A stretch of 47,362 nt of DNA from JAKJGV01 sp964617565. GTDB taxonomy: Bacteria; Verrucomicrobiota; Kiritimatiellia; CAIQIC01; JAGNIJ01. The translations under genes and the position numbers were made by a program. Position 1 is the first letter of the stretch. Each line of letters opens with the position of its first letter. The notes beneath the pieces were generated by a model. It was given only the letters and a program-made list of their open reading frames with translations. It was not told the origin of the DNA and ran no database searches. Below, piece after piece: positions 39,578 through 47,362 of this stretch. The DNA is taken from positions 1 to 47,362 of the forward strand of contig CAZTYH010000017.1 in NCBI GenBank assembly GCA_964617565.1, in the 5' to 3' direction.

Positions 39578-41719
39578 TCAGTTTGCGCCCACGGGAACAA
39601 GCCGGTCGGCGGCGATCATCTCGTCGTTCTGGCGGCGCAGGTTGATCCAGTCCGTCAGAACCTGAAGGGCTTCCGTCAGCATGACGTCGCTCTTCTTCGA
39701 GTCGGCATCCGCTTCGGGGCTTTCCAGTTCGTCCAGCAACTTCTGCATCTCGCGCTCTTCCTGTGCCATCGCGAGCCGTTCGTCAAGATTCAGGGAAATC
39801 TCGCGCGAGCGATGACGCTCCGTCATGCGGTTCACAAAGTCAACGTGCGCTTTGTATCGCGGCTCTTCCTTCAGCCTTTTGGCGGACCGGTCCTTCAGCG
39901 TGGGCAGAACGTCGTCCAGTTCCCCGGTCCTGCGATACAGGGAAGGAAAAACCTTCGTCCACGGAAGCGCGTGCGGCAGATGTTCCTCGCCGATTTCCAA
40001 CACGTCGAGCACCGACGGGATGACGATGTCGGGGACAACGCCTCGAAGCTGGGTCGAGGCGCCGTCAATCCGGTAAAAGGTTGCCGTGGTTACTTTCAGG
40101 GTGCCGAGCGCAGGCTTGTCGTTGCGCAAGGGCGTCAGGCTTTGCACGGTTCCCTTGCCGTGCGTTTTAGTGTCGCCGATGACCACCGCTCTTCCGTAAT
40201 CCTGCAGTGCGGCGGCAAGAATTTCCGATGCCGAGGCCGTTTGACGGCTGACCAGCACAATCATCGGGCCGTCATACACCGTCTCCGGATCGTCATCCGT
40301 CAACACGCGCGTACTCGCGCGATTGTACACCTGTACCACCGGTCCGCTGTCAATGAACAACCCCGTTGTTTCTATCGCCTCCGAGAGCAGTCCGCCGCCG
40401 TTCTTTCGTAAATCGAGGATCACCCCTTCAATATTCTGCTCCTTCAGTTCGCCGAGCAGCCGCCGCACATCGTGGGACGACGTGCGGGGAATCACGGTGC
40501 CTTTTTCGTCCTGCTGCATCCCGGTATAAAATTCGGGAAGCGTGATTACCCCGAAACGCCGCGTGACACCCGATTCGTCGAGGATCTCCCGCACCTCGCT
40601 CCGCGCCGCCTGCTCCTCGAGGCGCACCTCGTCGCGAATGATGTCTATCTTCTCAATCGTGGAGCCGGTCGGATCGGAAGCCCGAATCACCGTGAGTACC
40701 ACGCGGGTCCCCTTCTCGCCCCTTATCAGCCGTACGGTCTTTCGCAACGGCCAATGCAGCACATCAACGGATTCCCCGGTGTCCTGTGCGACGGCGATGA
40801 TCTTGTCGCCCGGGCTCAGCCTCCCGTCGCGGTCCGCGGGGCCGCCGGGGATCAGCCGGTCAATCTTCGCCGCGCCGTCCTCGGTGGTCAGCATCGCGCC
40901 GATGCCGGTGAGCGAGAGCTTCAGGCCGATGTCGAAATCCTCCATGCTGCTCGCCGACATGTAGTCGGTATGCGGATCGAACGCCCGCGCGAAAGACGTG
41001 AGATAGCGATCGAGGACCCATTCGAGGTCGTTGTCTGTCAGGGTGGTCAGGTACTGATGATAGCCCTTGCGAATCCACTCCTCGGGCGTCAGCGGCGGGA
41101 TCGGTTCGGCGTCGGTATCCGGCGTCTCTGCTTCGACGGACGCAGTGGCGTTCGTTTCGTTCGCGTCGGCGACTTCATTGGTGGCCAGGGTCCTGGACAC
41201 CATCTGGCCGAGATATTGGTTCTTGATACGCTTTCTCCACAGCTCGTTCCATTCCTCCTGGTTCGCGGGCCATGGCTCGTCCTTGCGGCGCCATTGGTAG
41301 GTCTCCTGCGCGGTAAAATCGAAACCTTTTTCCAACAGGGCATCCACGTAATCCACCCGGTTGCTCACTCGCTCCTTAAGCACGTCATAGATGTGGAAGG
41401 GCAGTGTGGCTTGCCCGGTTCGGAACTGATTCTCATCGGATCCGAGTGCCGCCGTGAACGATTCGATGTCGGAAGAGAGAAAGTAGCTGTGCTCGTAATC
41501 GAGCATGTCGAGGAAAATGCGAAGCGCCGACTCAGCCATTTTTTCGTCCGACGGTTTGCGCGTGATGTGGAGCCGGGGCAATTGGCGCGCCACCAGTTTG
41601 ACAATCTCTTCCTGGTTGGTAACCGGCGTGGCCGCCGTCGTGCCGAATAGAACAACGGAAAGCAAAGCGGCTGTAGCGAAGGTCAGCCCGGTTCGTTTTA
41701 GCGAAAACAGCTTTTTCAT
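39578..41719 (-). CDS. prc: tail-specific carboxy-terminal processing protease
   Basis: The product is 713 residues, matching the long Prc/Tsp family. A signal peptide (TFATAALLSVVLFGTTA) directs it to the periplasm. An N-terminal helical domain (about 50-230) precedes a PDZ domain (about 245-340, with GIGAMLTTEDGAAKIDRLIPGGPA). The protease core has VILDLRKNGGGLLSEAI and the Ser/Lys dyad: Ser496 or Ser498 in TASASEI and Lys522 in HGKGTVQ. A C-terminal DUF3340-like region follows. It trims tails of secreted proteins. It is divergent from the gene at 41899. Confidence 0.95.
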   Translation of the reverse strand: MKKLFSLKRTGLTFATAALLSVVLFGTTAATPVTNQEEIVKLVARQLPRLHITRKPSDEKMAESALRIFLDMLDYEHSYFLSSDIESFTAALGSDENQFRTGQATLPFHIYDVLKERVSNRVDYVDALLEKGFDFTAQETYQWRRKDEPWPANQEEWNELWRKRIKNQYLGQMVSRTLATNEVADANETNATASVEAETPDTDAEPIPPLTPEEWIRKGYHQYLTTLTDNDLEWVLDRYLTSFARAFDPHTDYMSASSMEDFDIGLKLSLTGIGAMLTTEDGAAKIDRLIPGGPADRDGRLSPGDKIIAVAQDTGESVDVLHWPLRKTVRLIRGEKGTRVVLTVIRASDPTGSTIEKIDIIRDEVRLEEQAARSEVREILDESGVTRRFGVITLPEFYTGMQQDEKGTVIPRTSSHDVRRLLGELKEQNIEGVILDLRKNGGGLLSEAIETTGLFIDSGPVVQVYNRASTRVLTDDDPETVYDGPMIVLVSRQTASASEILAAALQDYGRAVVIGDTKTHGKGTVQSLTPLRNDKPALGTLKVTTATFYRIDGASTQLRGVVPDIVIPSVLDVLEIGEEHLPHALPWTKVFPSLYRRTGELDDVLPTLKDRSAKRLKEEPRYKAHVDFVNRMTERHRSREISLNLDERLAMAQEEREMQKLLDELESPEADADSKKSDVMLTEALQVLTDWINLRRQNDEMIAADRLVPVGAN

Positions 41720-41898
41720 ATCATTACTAATATCTTACATCGGTTATGGGTATTCGGACAGGTTATCCTGTCATATTGCTGTAGACAGCACAATTTCGTG
41801 CCTGTTCAGCCTTTTATGGCAAAGGCAGGGGGCTTGTGTTTTGATTTGGGTGGCGGCCGGGATTATGATACATGCGGGTTTGACATGGGATTTGATGC

Positions 41899-42828
41899 AT
41901 GGAGTCGTTGCGCACATACATAGTGGTTGTTGTCGTGGTGACCGTGGCGCTCTTTGCCGCGCTGCTGGTGCAATCCACGGGAGGATTTTCTCTCTCGCGG
42001 CTTGAGCCGCGCACTTCGATGCGCGCTTGCGCGCCTTCTCCGGCAAATAATACATCCGCTGAGCCGGCGGAAGGCGAGATCGTCACGACCGTATCCTCCG
42101 TCTCAGGCTCCAGGTTCACGCCGTTGAACAGCCTCGTTTCGGACGATGAGCGGATGAGCGATCTGGCGGAACAGAATCGGCGATTGCGATCCGCAAACCA
42201 GGTCCTCGAAGAACGCCTGTCGGCGATCCTGAACTGGATTCTTGTCAACTTCCGCGGGAAATTTCCGCTTCCGGAATCCCTTTTCGGGCGCGTCAGGATC
42301 AATCCCTTGATGGACGGCGAATTAGTGAACCCGGAAGTCGCCGAACTGCTCAAAATGACGCACGACGAAGAAGAACGCATGAACGACGCATTCGCGTTCG
42401 CGTTCGATTACCTGCGCGAAATCGAAGCGGCGATTCTCACCGTTTCCAATCCGAAGCCCGGCAAGGTCATCCTTCACATTCCGGCTTTCCATGAGGACGG
42501 CGCCTTTCTTAAAGAAGATCTTTACCGCGCACTGGAAGCGACGCTCGGGCAATCGCGATTCGGACGATTTCTCGCGGTGGCCGAGGACGGTCTGAAAGAA
42601 AACTTCTACCAGTTCGGCGAAGCTTCGCGAACGATGGTTTTCGAGCTCACCTATGTCGGCAACGACCCGCGGCCGCAATTGCTGATCAAGGACGGATACG
42701 TGGTGGAGATCGGACCCGATACCCGCAGCGTGACCGCGGTGGAATCCGTTGTGACCAACCTGCCTGCGAAGTACGCGGCCTACATGGGGTGGTTGCCTGA
42801 ATACGTGAACGACCATGCGGTTGACTGA
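41899..42828 (+). CDS. membrane-anchored coiled-coil protein, unknown
   Basis: The product is 309 residues. One membrane helix at about 7-26 (YIVVVVVVTVALFAALLV) is followed by a spacer and a short coiled coil (RMSDLAEQNRRLRSANQVLEERL, about 85-108). The rest is a mixed helix/strand soluble domain (HDEEERMNDAFAFAFDYLREIEA, then FELTYVGNDPRPQLLIKDGY). It probably sits in the periplasm. No ribosome site stands out before ATG 41899. I do not recognise a family. It converges on the zinc-ribbon gene and diverges from prc. Confidence 0.75.
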   Translation: MESLRTYIVVVVVVTVALFAALLVQSTGGFSLSRLEPRTSMRACAPSPANNTSAEPAEGEIVTTVSSVSGSRFTPLNSLVSDDERMSDLAEQNRRLRSANQVLEERLSAILNWILVNFRGKFPLPESLFGRVRINPLMDGELVNPEVAELLKMTHDEEERMNDAFAFAFDYLREIEAAILTVSNPKPGKVILHIPAFHEDGAFLKEDLYRALEATLGQSRFGRFLAVAEDGLKENFYQFGEASRTMVFELTYVGNDPRPQLLIKDGYVVEIGPDTRSVTAVESVVTNLPAKYAAYMGWLPEYVNDHAVD

Positions 42829-42843
42829 GCCGCGCGCCGATGA

Positions 42844-43038
42844 TCAGGCGGGAGGGATTTCCTTGTTCGGCATTTGCGAATGGATCTTTTCCAATTCCTT
42901 TTTGAGACAGTCGTCGCAGAGGCCGTGGCTGACCCAGTTCATCTGGCCCGGCTTGACATCCATCCACTTGCCGCAGTACGCGCATTTGACGTACATCAGC
43001 TCGGCAGATTCTTCAGCCTTGTCCGCTTCCTCATTCAC
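42844..43038 (-). CDS. stand-alone zinc-ribbon protein
   Basis: The product is 64 residues. Four cysteines (Cys19, Cys22, Cys41, Cys44) in CAYCGKWM and VSHGLCDDCLKKEL form a zinc ribbon. The phrase SHGLCDDC resembles a short zinc-binding tail found at the end of some bacterial sensor kinases and response regulators, where it reads SHGICPDC. Here it is a separate gene. It could be a small metal-binding adaptor. It converges with the gene at 41899. Confidence 0.75.
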   Translation of the reverse strand: MNEEADKAEESAELMYVKCAYCGKWMDVKPGQMNWVSHGLCDDCLKKELEKIHSQMPNKEIPPA

Positions 43039-43166
43039 GCCGCATACTCCTGGAACGAAATCCTGCCACCCCTACCACAGACACATACCCCGATCCAGTC
43101 CAATTGTATTCATTCGTGCTTTCGCAAATAAAAAGCCGGGTTATGCTGTATGCAGGAGATTGTTCC

Positions 43167-43973
43167 ATGAAGAGACGCATTATTGATGCACACGCGCACA
43201 CATTTCCGGATGACCTCGCGGCGCGCGCCATCAAGCATTTGATCGGAAATTCAGGGGAAACGGCTTTTACCGACGGCACGGTTCGCGGACTGAAGGAATC
43301 CATGCGGCATAACGGGATTGAATTCAGCGTCTCCCTGCCGGTGTCCACGCGCCCGAGCCAGACGCCCTCCATCAACACGTTTGCCATTGCCGGGCTGGGC
43401 GATCGCGAAATCGTTCCGTTCGGCACCGTGCATCCGGATTACGCCGACTACAGAGCGGAGATCGCCCGCCTCAGGGATGCCGGCATCCAGGGCGTGAAGT
43501 TTCATCCGGATTACCAGGAATTCTTCGTGGACGAAGAGCGGCTGTTTCCCATTTATGAGGCCCTGGTGGAGGCCGGCTTGATCGTTCTCTTTCATGCCGG
43601 CGTGGACATAGGACTCAAGCCGCCCTATCACTGTCTTCCCGACAAGCTGGCGCGGGTGCTCGAGCTGTTCCCGCGGATGAAGGTGATTGCAGCGCACTTC
43701 GGCGGATTCCAGATGTGGGACGAGGTGGACCGGCACCTGGTCGGCCGCAATTTGTATCTCGAAACGTCTTATACCTTGGCGTGGCTGGACCACGGCAGGT
43801 TCGTGGACATGGCCCGGCGGCACGGCATGGAGCGGGTGCTTTTCGGAACGGATTCGCCGTGGGCGGACCAGGGGCGGGAAGTGGAATTGCTCGGGCAGTC
43901 CGGACTGACCGATGAAGAGCTGGACAAGGTTTTCTTTGCCAACGCCGCGCGATTGCTGAAGCTGCCGGGATAA
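43167..43973 (+). CDS. amidohydrolase-2 (TIM-barrel) metal-dependent hydrolase
   Basis: The product is 268 residues. ATG 43167 follows CAGGAGA (43153-43159), preferred over an upstream in-frame start at 43104. The barrel has the metal motif DAHAHTFPDD (residues 7-16), GVKFHPDYQEFF, His in FHAGVD, His in IAAHFGGFQ and Asp in GTDSPWAD, as in the ACMSD/amidohydrolase-2 family. These enzymes decarboxylate or hydrolyse varied small molecules, so no substrate can be named. The zinc-ribbon gene is divergent. Confidence 0.88.
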   Translation: MKRRIIDAHAHTFPDDLAARAIKHLIGNSGETAFTDGTVRGLKESMRHNGIEFSVSLPVSTRPSQTPSINTFAIAGLGDREIVPFGTVHPDYADYRAEIARLRDAGIQGVKFHPDYQEFFVDEERLFPIYEALVEAGLIVLFHAGVDIGLKPPYHCLPDKLARVLELFPRMKVIAAHFGGFQMWDEVDRHLVGRNLYLETSYTLAWLDHGRFVDMARRHGMERVLFGTDSPWADQGREVELLGQSGLTDEELDKVFFANAARLLKLPG

Positions 43974-44078
43974 AGCGCCTGCGCACCGCAATTCCTTCTC
44001 GCATCCGCGGTCCACGTGCGTTACGCTTCCGTATCAATTGCGCTCGCGTGCGGGGATGTTTTCCCGGAGACACCGGAC

Positions 44079-46049
44079 ATGATTCTCGGCAAAATGCCGT
44101 TTGCACGCAAGGTAACGTTGATCGTGACGGCTATGATCGCGTTAAGCGGCGTCAGCATCACGGGCGTTGCCGCCTACCAGTTTCGCAGCGAGCTGTACAT
44201 GCAGGAATTCAGCTCCGCCTTCACCGTGTACATGGCCGCGGCCAACTACCTGACTGCACACAACAAGACGCACCGCGGCGTTTACCAGAAACGGAGCCTG
44301 GATTTTGTTTTTGAGAAAAAATTTCTGCTGCTTGAAGGAGAGCAGGGCGCGCGGATCACGCACCGGCCTTCCAACCTGGCCGTGTACGACGGGCGCGGCA
44401 TATTGGCCTATGAATACGCGGATGATGGAAGGCCGAAAGCTCCGCGCTATGTTCAACGCGCGGAGCTTCCCGTGCAATATCGCGAGCGGTATGACGGCGA
44501 AACAAAGTCCATCCATGTGGCGGGCTTGATTTCGCCGGATGGCGATGTGCCGGGCTTTGTGTTCATCACCTTTCCCTCCGATATTCAGGCGAAGATCGCC
44601 GTCCTGTTCAGAAACACTTTTTTGGTCATGGCCGTTGTGATCCTGATTGCGATCGGGCTTTCGTCGTGGCTGACCAGCCATTCACTTGCGCCGGTGGAAA
44701 GCCTGATCCAGGCTGCCAAGCGGGTGCGTCGCGGGGATATGGATCAACATGTGATCGTGGCGGGGGAGGATGAGATCGGGCTCCTGGCGCAAACGTTCAA
44801 TGACATGGTCGGATCGCTGGGGCGTCGCATCGCGCTGATGCACCGGATGCAGGAATGGACCATGGAGCTCAGCCGCATTTTCGACATCCGCAATCTCTAC
44901 AACAGCTTCATGGAAATGTGCCTTGCCGTTTCTCCCGCGGAAGCGTTCCGGCTTTATGTTTACAATGATAAGGCCGGGCGGCTGGAGATGGTTGTGTCCC
45001 ATGATGCGGGCGAGCATCCTTCGCCTGGAAGCGATGCGTTGATCGAGCGAGCGTGCCGTGACGGCCGCACGCGGTTCCTCGACCGGAGCGGCAACGATCT
45101 CCCTCATGCCGAGGCCACGGTGGAACTGGCCATTCCCCTGATCGCGAGTAACAAGTCAGTCGGCGCGATGTGGATCGGGCGGCCGCGCTCGGAAGGCCAT
45201 TACGAAGACGAGACGATCACGATTCTCCAGACCATGGCTCAGCACGCCGCCGCGGCTATCGAGAATGTGAAGCTCTACAGCGAGCTGTCCGAGAAGGAGC
45301 GATACGAGCGGGAAATGGCGCTGGCTCGCCAGATCCAGGCCGGGATGCTACCCGTATCCGTGCCGGAGATCGAGGGCTTTGAAGTCCAGGGGGTTTGCCG
45401 GCCCGCTTTTGAAGTCGGCGGCGACTATTTCGATTACGTTTCCGCCGGGGACGGGCGGTGGTTCATTGTGGCCGGAGACGTTTCCGGCAAGGGCGTTCCC
45501 GCGGCCATGATCGTCAGTATCGTTCGCACGCTGATCCATACCTGCGTGCAGTTCGAGTCGTCCATCCCATTGGCGTTGCGCTGGGTGAATCGCAATCTCA
45601 CGCCGGATTTAAGCTCAGACATGTTTGTGACGCTAAGTGTTGCCACGCTTGCCCCGAACCGCTCGTCGCTGAGCTTCCTGCGCGCAGGCCATGAGCCCGC
45701 GCTCGTATTGCGGAAGGCAACCGGCCGCGTGGAGAAGGTGGCGCCGTCCGGCACCGCCATGGGATTGCTGGAGATGAACACGTTCGACCGTTTGCTCTGC
45801 GAGGAAACCCTTGAGCTGAGTTCCGGCGACCTGCTCCTGCTTTATACCGACGGTGTGACCGAGGCGATGGACGACCAGGAACAAGAGTTCGGCTTTGACC
45901 GCCTGGAAAAATCGCTCGAGAAGTGCGCCGGCCGGTCCGCCGACGAGGCCGTGAAGCAAATTCTGGCCGAAGTGGATGCCTTTACCCGCGGTTACGCGCA
46001 ACACGACGACATCACGCTGGTCGCGATCCGGAAAACAAACGCCGCGTGA
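44079..46049 (+). CDS. RsbU/SpoIIE-type membrane PP2C phosphatase with HAMP and GAF
   Basis: The product is 656 residues. ATG 44079 follows GGAGA (44066-44070) by 8 bases; an in-frame upstream start at 44016 lacks this. Two membrane helices at about 10-33 and 183-203 enclose a periplasmic sensor domain. HAMP (about 208-262, ALAPVESLIQAAKRVRRGDM and DEIGLLAQTFNDMV) leads into a GAF-like domain (about 275-405). The PP2C domain has the start RQIQAGMLPVSVPEIEGF, metal Asps in GGDYFDY and AGDVSGKGVPAAM, GHEPALVL, and LLLYTDGVTEAMD. It likely dephosphorylates an anti-anti-sigma factor; no such gene is in the window. Confidence 0.93.
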   Translation: MILGKMPFARKVTLIVTAMIALSGVSITGVAAYQFRSELYMQEFSSAFTVYMAAANYLTAHNKTHRGVYQKRSLDFVFEKKFLLLEGEQGARITHRPSNLAVYDGRGILAYEYADDGRPKAPRYVQRAELPVQYRERYDGETKSIHVAGLISPDGDVPGFVFITFPSDIQAKIAVLFRNTFLVMAVVILIAIGLSSWLTSHSLAPVESLIQAAKRVRRGDMDQHVIVAGEDEIGLLAQTFNDMVGSLGRRIALMHRMQEWTMELSRIFDIRNLYNSFMEMCLAVSPAEAFRLYVYNDKAGRLEMVVSHDAGEHPSPGSDALIERACRDGRTRFLDRSGNDLPHAEATVELAIPLIASNKSVGAMWIGRPRSEGHYEDETITILQTMAQHAAAAIENVKLYSELSEKERYEREMALARQIQAGMLPVSVPEIEGFEVQGVCRPAFEVGGDYFDYVSAGDGRWFIVAGDVSGKGVPAAMIVSIVRTLIHTCVQFESSIPLALRWVNRNLTPDLSSDMFVTLSVATLAPNRSSLSFLRAGHEPALVLRKATGRVEKVAPSGTAMGLLEMNTFDRLLCEETLELSSGDLLLLYTDGVTEAMDDQEQEFGFDRLEKSLEKCAGRSADEAVKQILAEVDAFTRGYAQHDDITLVAIRKTNAA

Positions 46050-46109
46050 ATGGCATGCTGTTGAAATGTTATCCCGCAGACCGCGCTTGAGTCCGGGCGT
46101 TCTTTTTAT

Positions 46110-47362
46110 ATGCTTACGCTCATGCAAACAGAACAGATGGTTCCGCCGATTCAATGGGTGCTTAACGAGCGCGCCGAAACCGGCAAATGCTCGTGCCCGG
46201 TGAAAGATATTCTTCCTCCGGATATCGCACGCAAGGCGCGCCAGTTTCACCGGCAGCTCGAAGGCTACCGGATGAGCCCGCTGAAAAGCCTCGGGCGGCT
46301 TGCTGCGATGCTGAACCTCGGCGGCATCTGGATCAAGGACGAGTCGGTGCGATTGAGTCTGAACTCGTTCAAGGTGCTCGGCGGTTCGTTTGCCATTTAC
46401 CAATACCTCGCGCAGAAGCTGGGCGGAGAAATCTCCGTGAAAGATATCCTCGCGGGCGAGGCGCGGCGGAAGCTCGGTGATCTTGTCTTTGCCGCCGCGA
46501 CCGACGGCAATCACGGGCGAGGCGTTGCGTGGTCAGCGACGCGGCTGGGCTTCAAGTCCATTGTTTACGTCCACAAGTACACCTCCGATGCGCGCATTGA
46601 TGCCATTCGCCGCAACGGCGCGGAGATCACGGTGGTGGACGGCACGTACGACGACGCGGTTCGGCAGGTGAACGAGGATGCGAAGAAGAACGGATGGCAG
46701 GTGATTTCGGACACGTCGTGGGAGGGATATGAGGATATCCCGAAGTGGGTGATGCAGGGCTATACGACGATGCTCGCGGAGGTTCAGGAGCAATTGGCCG
46801 GGCAGGGGTTGTCGCGGCCGACGCATGTATTTGTCCAGGCCGGAGTGGGCGCGCTCGCGGCATCGGTGATCGGGTTTTACCATCAGCTTCTGGCCGAGCG
46901 CCGCCCGAAAACGGTTGTGGTGGAGCCGGTCGAGGCCGCATGCCTGCTCAATTCCGCGCGCGCGGGCGATGGCCATCCACACCATTTTGACGGGGAGTTG
47001 AAAACGATCATGGCGGGCCTTGCCTGCGGGGATCCGAGTCCGGTGGCGTGGGATGTGTTGCGCAACTGCACGGATGTTTTTTCCGTGTGTCCCGATTATG
47101 TGGCCGCCAAGGGCATGCGCGTGTACGGCACGCCGCTGGCGGGAGACCCGTTTATCGTGTCGGGTGAGTCGGGCGCAGTGACGCTGGGCGCGTTGATGTT
47201 CATTATGCAATGGGACGGCGCGAAGGCGCTGCGCGAGGCGCTCGGGCTGGGGCCCGATTCGCAGGTCCTCCTCATCAATACCGAAGGCAATACCGACCCG
47301 GATGATTTCCGGCGCGTGGTGTGGGAGGGGGCCGATCCGGTTCCCGAACCGTTCAAGATGCA
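46110..47362 (+). CDS. dpaL: diaminopropionate ammonia-lyase (PLP), runs off window end
   Basis: 417 residues are visible with no stop before the window edge, close to the family's usual length of about 400. The start may be ATG 46110, 46122 or 46137; none has a good ribosome site. The PLP lysine is Lys88 in LNSFKVLGGSFAIYQYL. ATDGNHGRGVAW, SDTSWEGYEDIPKWVMQGY, VFVQAGVGALAASVIG, and MAGLACGDPSPVAW then match E. coli YgeX-type enzymes, which split 2,3-diaminopropionate to pyruvate and ammonia. The context (a signalling phosphatase upstream) says nothing about the pathway. A threonine-dehydratase-like relative is the main alternative. Confidence 0.93.
   Translation, partial: MLTLMQTEQMVPPIQWVLNERAETGKCSCPVKDILPPDIARKARQFHRQLEGYRMSPLKSLGRLAAMLNLGGIWIKDESVRLSLNSFKVLGGSFAIYQYLAQKLGGEISVKDILAGEARRKLGDLVFAAATDGNHGRGVAWSATRLGFKSIVYVHKYTSDARIDAIRRNGAEITVVDGTYDDAVRQVNEDAKKNGWQVISDTSWEGYEDIPKWVMQGYTTMLAEVQEQLAGQGLSRPTHVFVQAGVGALAASVIGFYHQLLAERRPKTVVVEPVEAACLLNSARAGDGHPHHFDGELKTIMAGLACGDPSPVAWDVLRNCTDVFSVCPDYVAAKGMRVYGTPLAGDPFIVSGESGAVTLGALMFIMQWDGAKALREALGLGPDSQVLLINTEGNTDPDDFRRVVWEGADPVPEPFKM

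Noticed and set aside
41768..41785. PHO-box-like CTGTCATATTGCTGTAGA upstream of prc
   Set aside because: 13 of 18 positions match the E. coli consensus by my count, but the second half is poor and the site overlaps a small palindrome; chance is likely.

Overview
The window reads as a piece of a GC-rich bacterial chromosome, probably a metagenome-assembled genome because one run of exactly 100 N (16641-16740) joins two contigs inside an amino-acid operon. The taxonomy is inference. Large secreted proteins with thrombospondin-type-3 repeats, a YadA-head/beta-helix chimera, proteins ending in a GFW motif, and many short palindromic or octameric intergenic repeats suggest the PVC superphylum (Kiritimatiellota/Verrucomicrobiota-like). 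No rRNA, transposase, integrase, phage gene or CRISPR array is visible. One truncated tRNA-Ser opens the window.

Layout. 1-4.0 kb: tRNA-Ser end, a lipoprotein, a long hairpin, and a two-gene secreted adhesin-like unit. 4.0-11.4 kb (minus strand): a HicB-like gene, then a long biosynthetic run read dapA-dapB-membrane protein-folK-panB-[octamer repeats]-panC-metallo-hydrolase-NamZ. 11.4-15.4 kb (plus): a VWA protein with a histidine kinase and an OmpR-type regulator, behind a divergent control region holding twin 19-bp palindromes and 11-bp-phased direct repeats. 15.4-23.3 kb (minus): lysA, argG, a secreted propeller-like protein, argD, argB, argJ, then the rpsI-rplM unit with its own terminator. 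23.3-26.0 kb: a small membrane protein, a PAS sensor lacking an ATPase domain, and a PflX-like radical SAM gene whose start lies inside octamer repeats. 26.0-31.1 kb: an accessory-looking cassette of an XRE regulator, a promoter/operator, a 1307-residue surface protein and two small envelope proteins. 31.7-33.8 kb: zwf-pgl. 34-47 kb: a GYF/coiled-coil protein, a secreted GH13 enzyme, an OmpA-like protein, a cNMP-binding protein, the Prc protease, a membrane coiled-coil protein, a zinc ribbon, an amidohydrolase, an RsbU-like phosphatase and a diaminopropionate ammonia-lyase running off the end.

How the genes work together. DapA/DapB/LysA belong to the diaminopimelate-lysine route. ArgB/D/J/G belong to a cyclic arginine pathway, where ArgJ recycles acetyl groups and ArgB keeps the N-terminal helix typical of arginine-inhibited enzymes. 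PanB/PanC make pantoate and pantothenate, FolK acts in folate synthesis, and Zwf/Pgl form the oxidative pentose phosphate entry. Many gene pairs show ATGA stop/start overlaps, so translational coupling is common here.

The best candidate for an undescribed system is the 26.0-31.1 kb cassette. An XRE repressor-like gene diverges from a large anchored surface protein. A near-consensus promoter there has its predicted start point inside a perfect 17-bp palindrome. The big protein has a composition break near position 28650 and is followed by two small envelope proteins. Second in interest are the octamer repeats (unit [A/T]TGGAGTG) that build the start of the radical SAM gene and could shift its reading frame, and a perfect 50-bp palindrome at 39379-39428.
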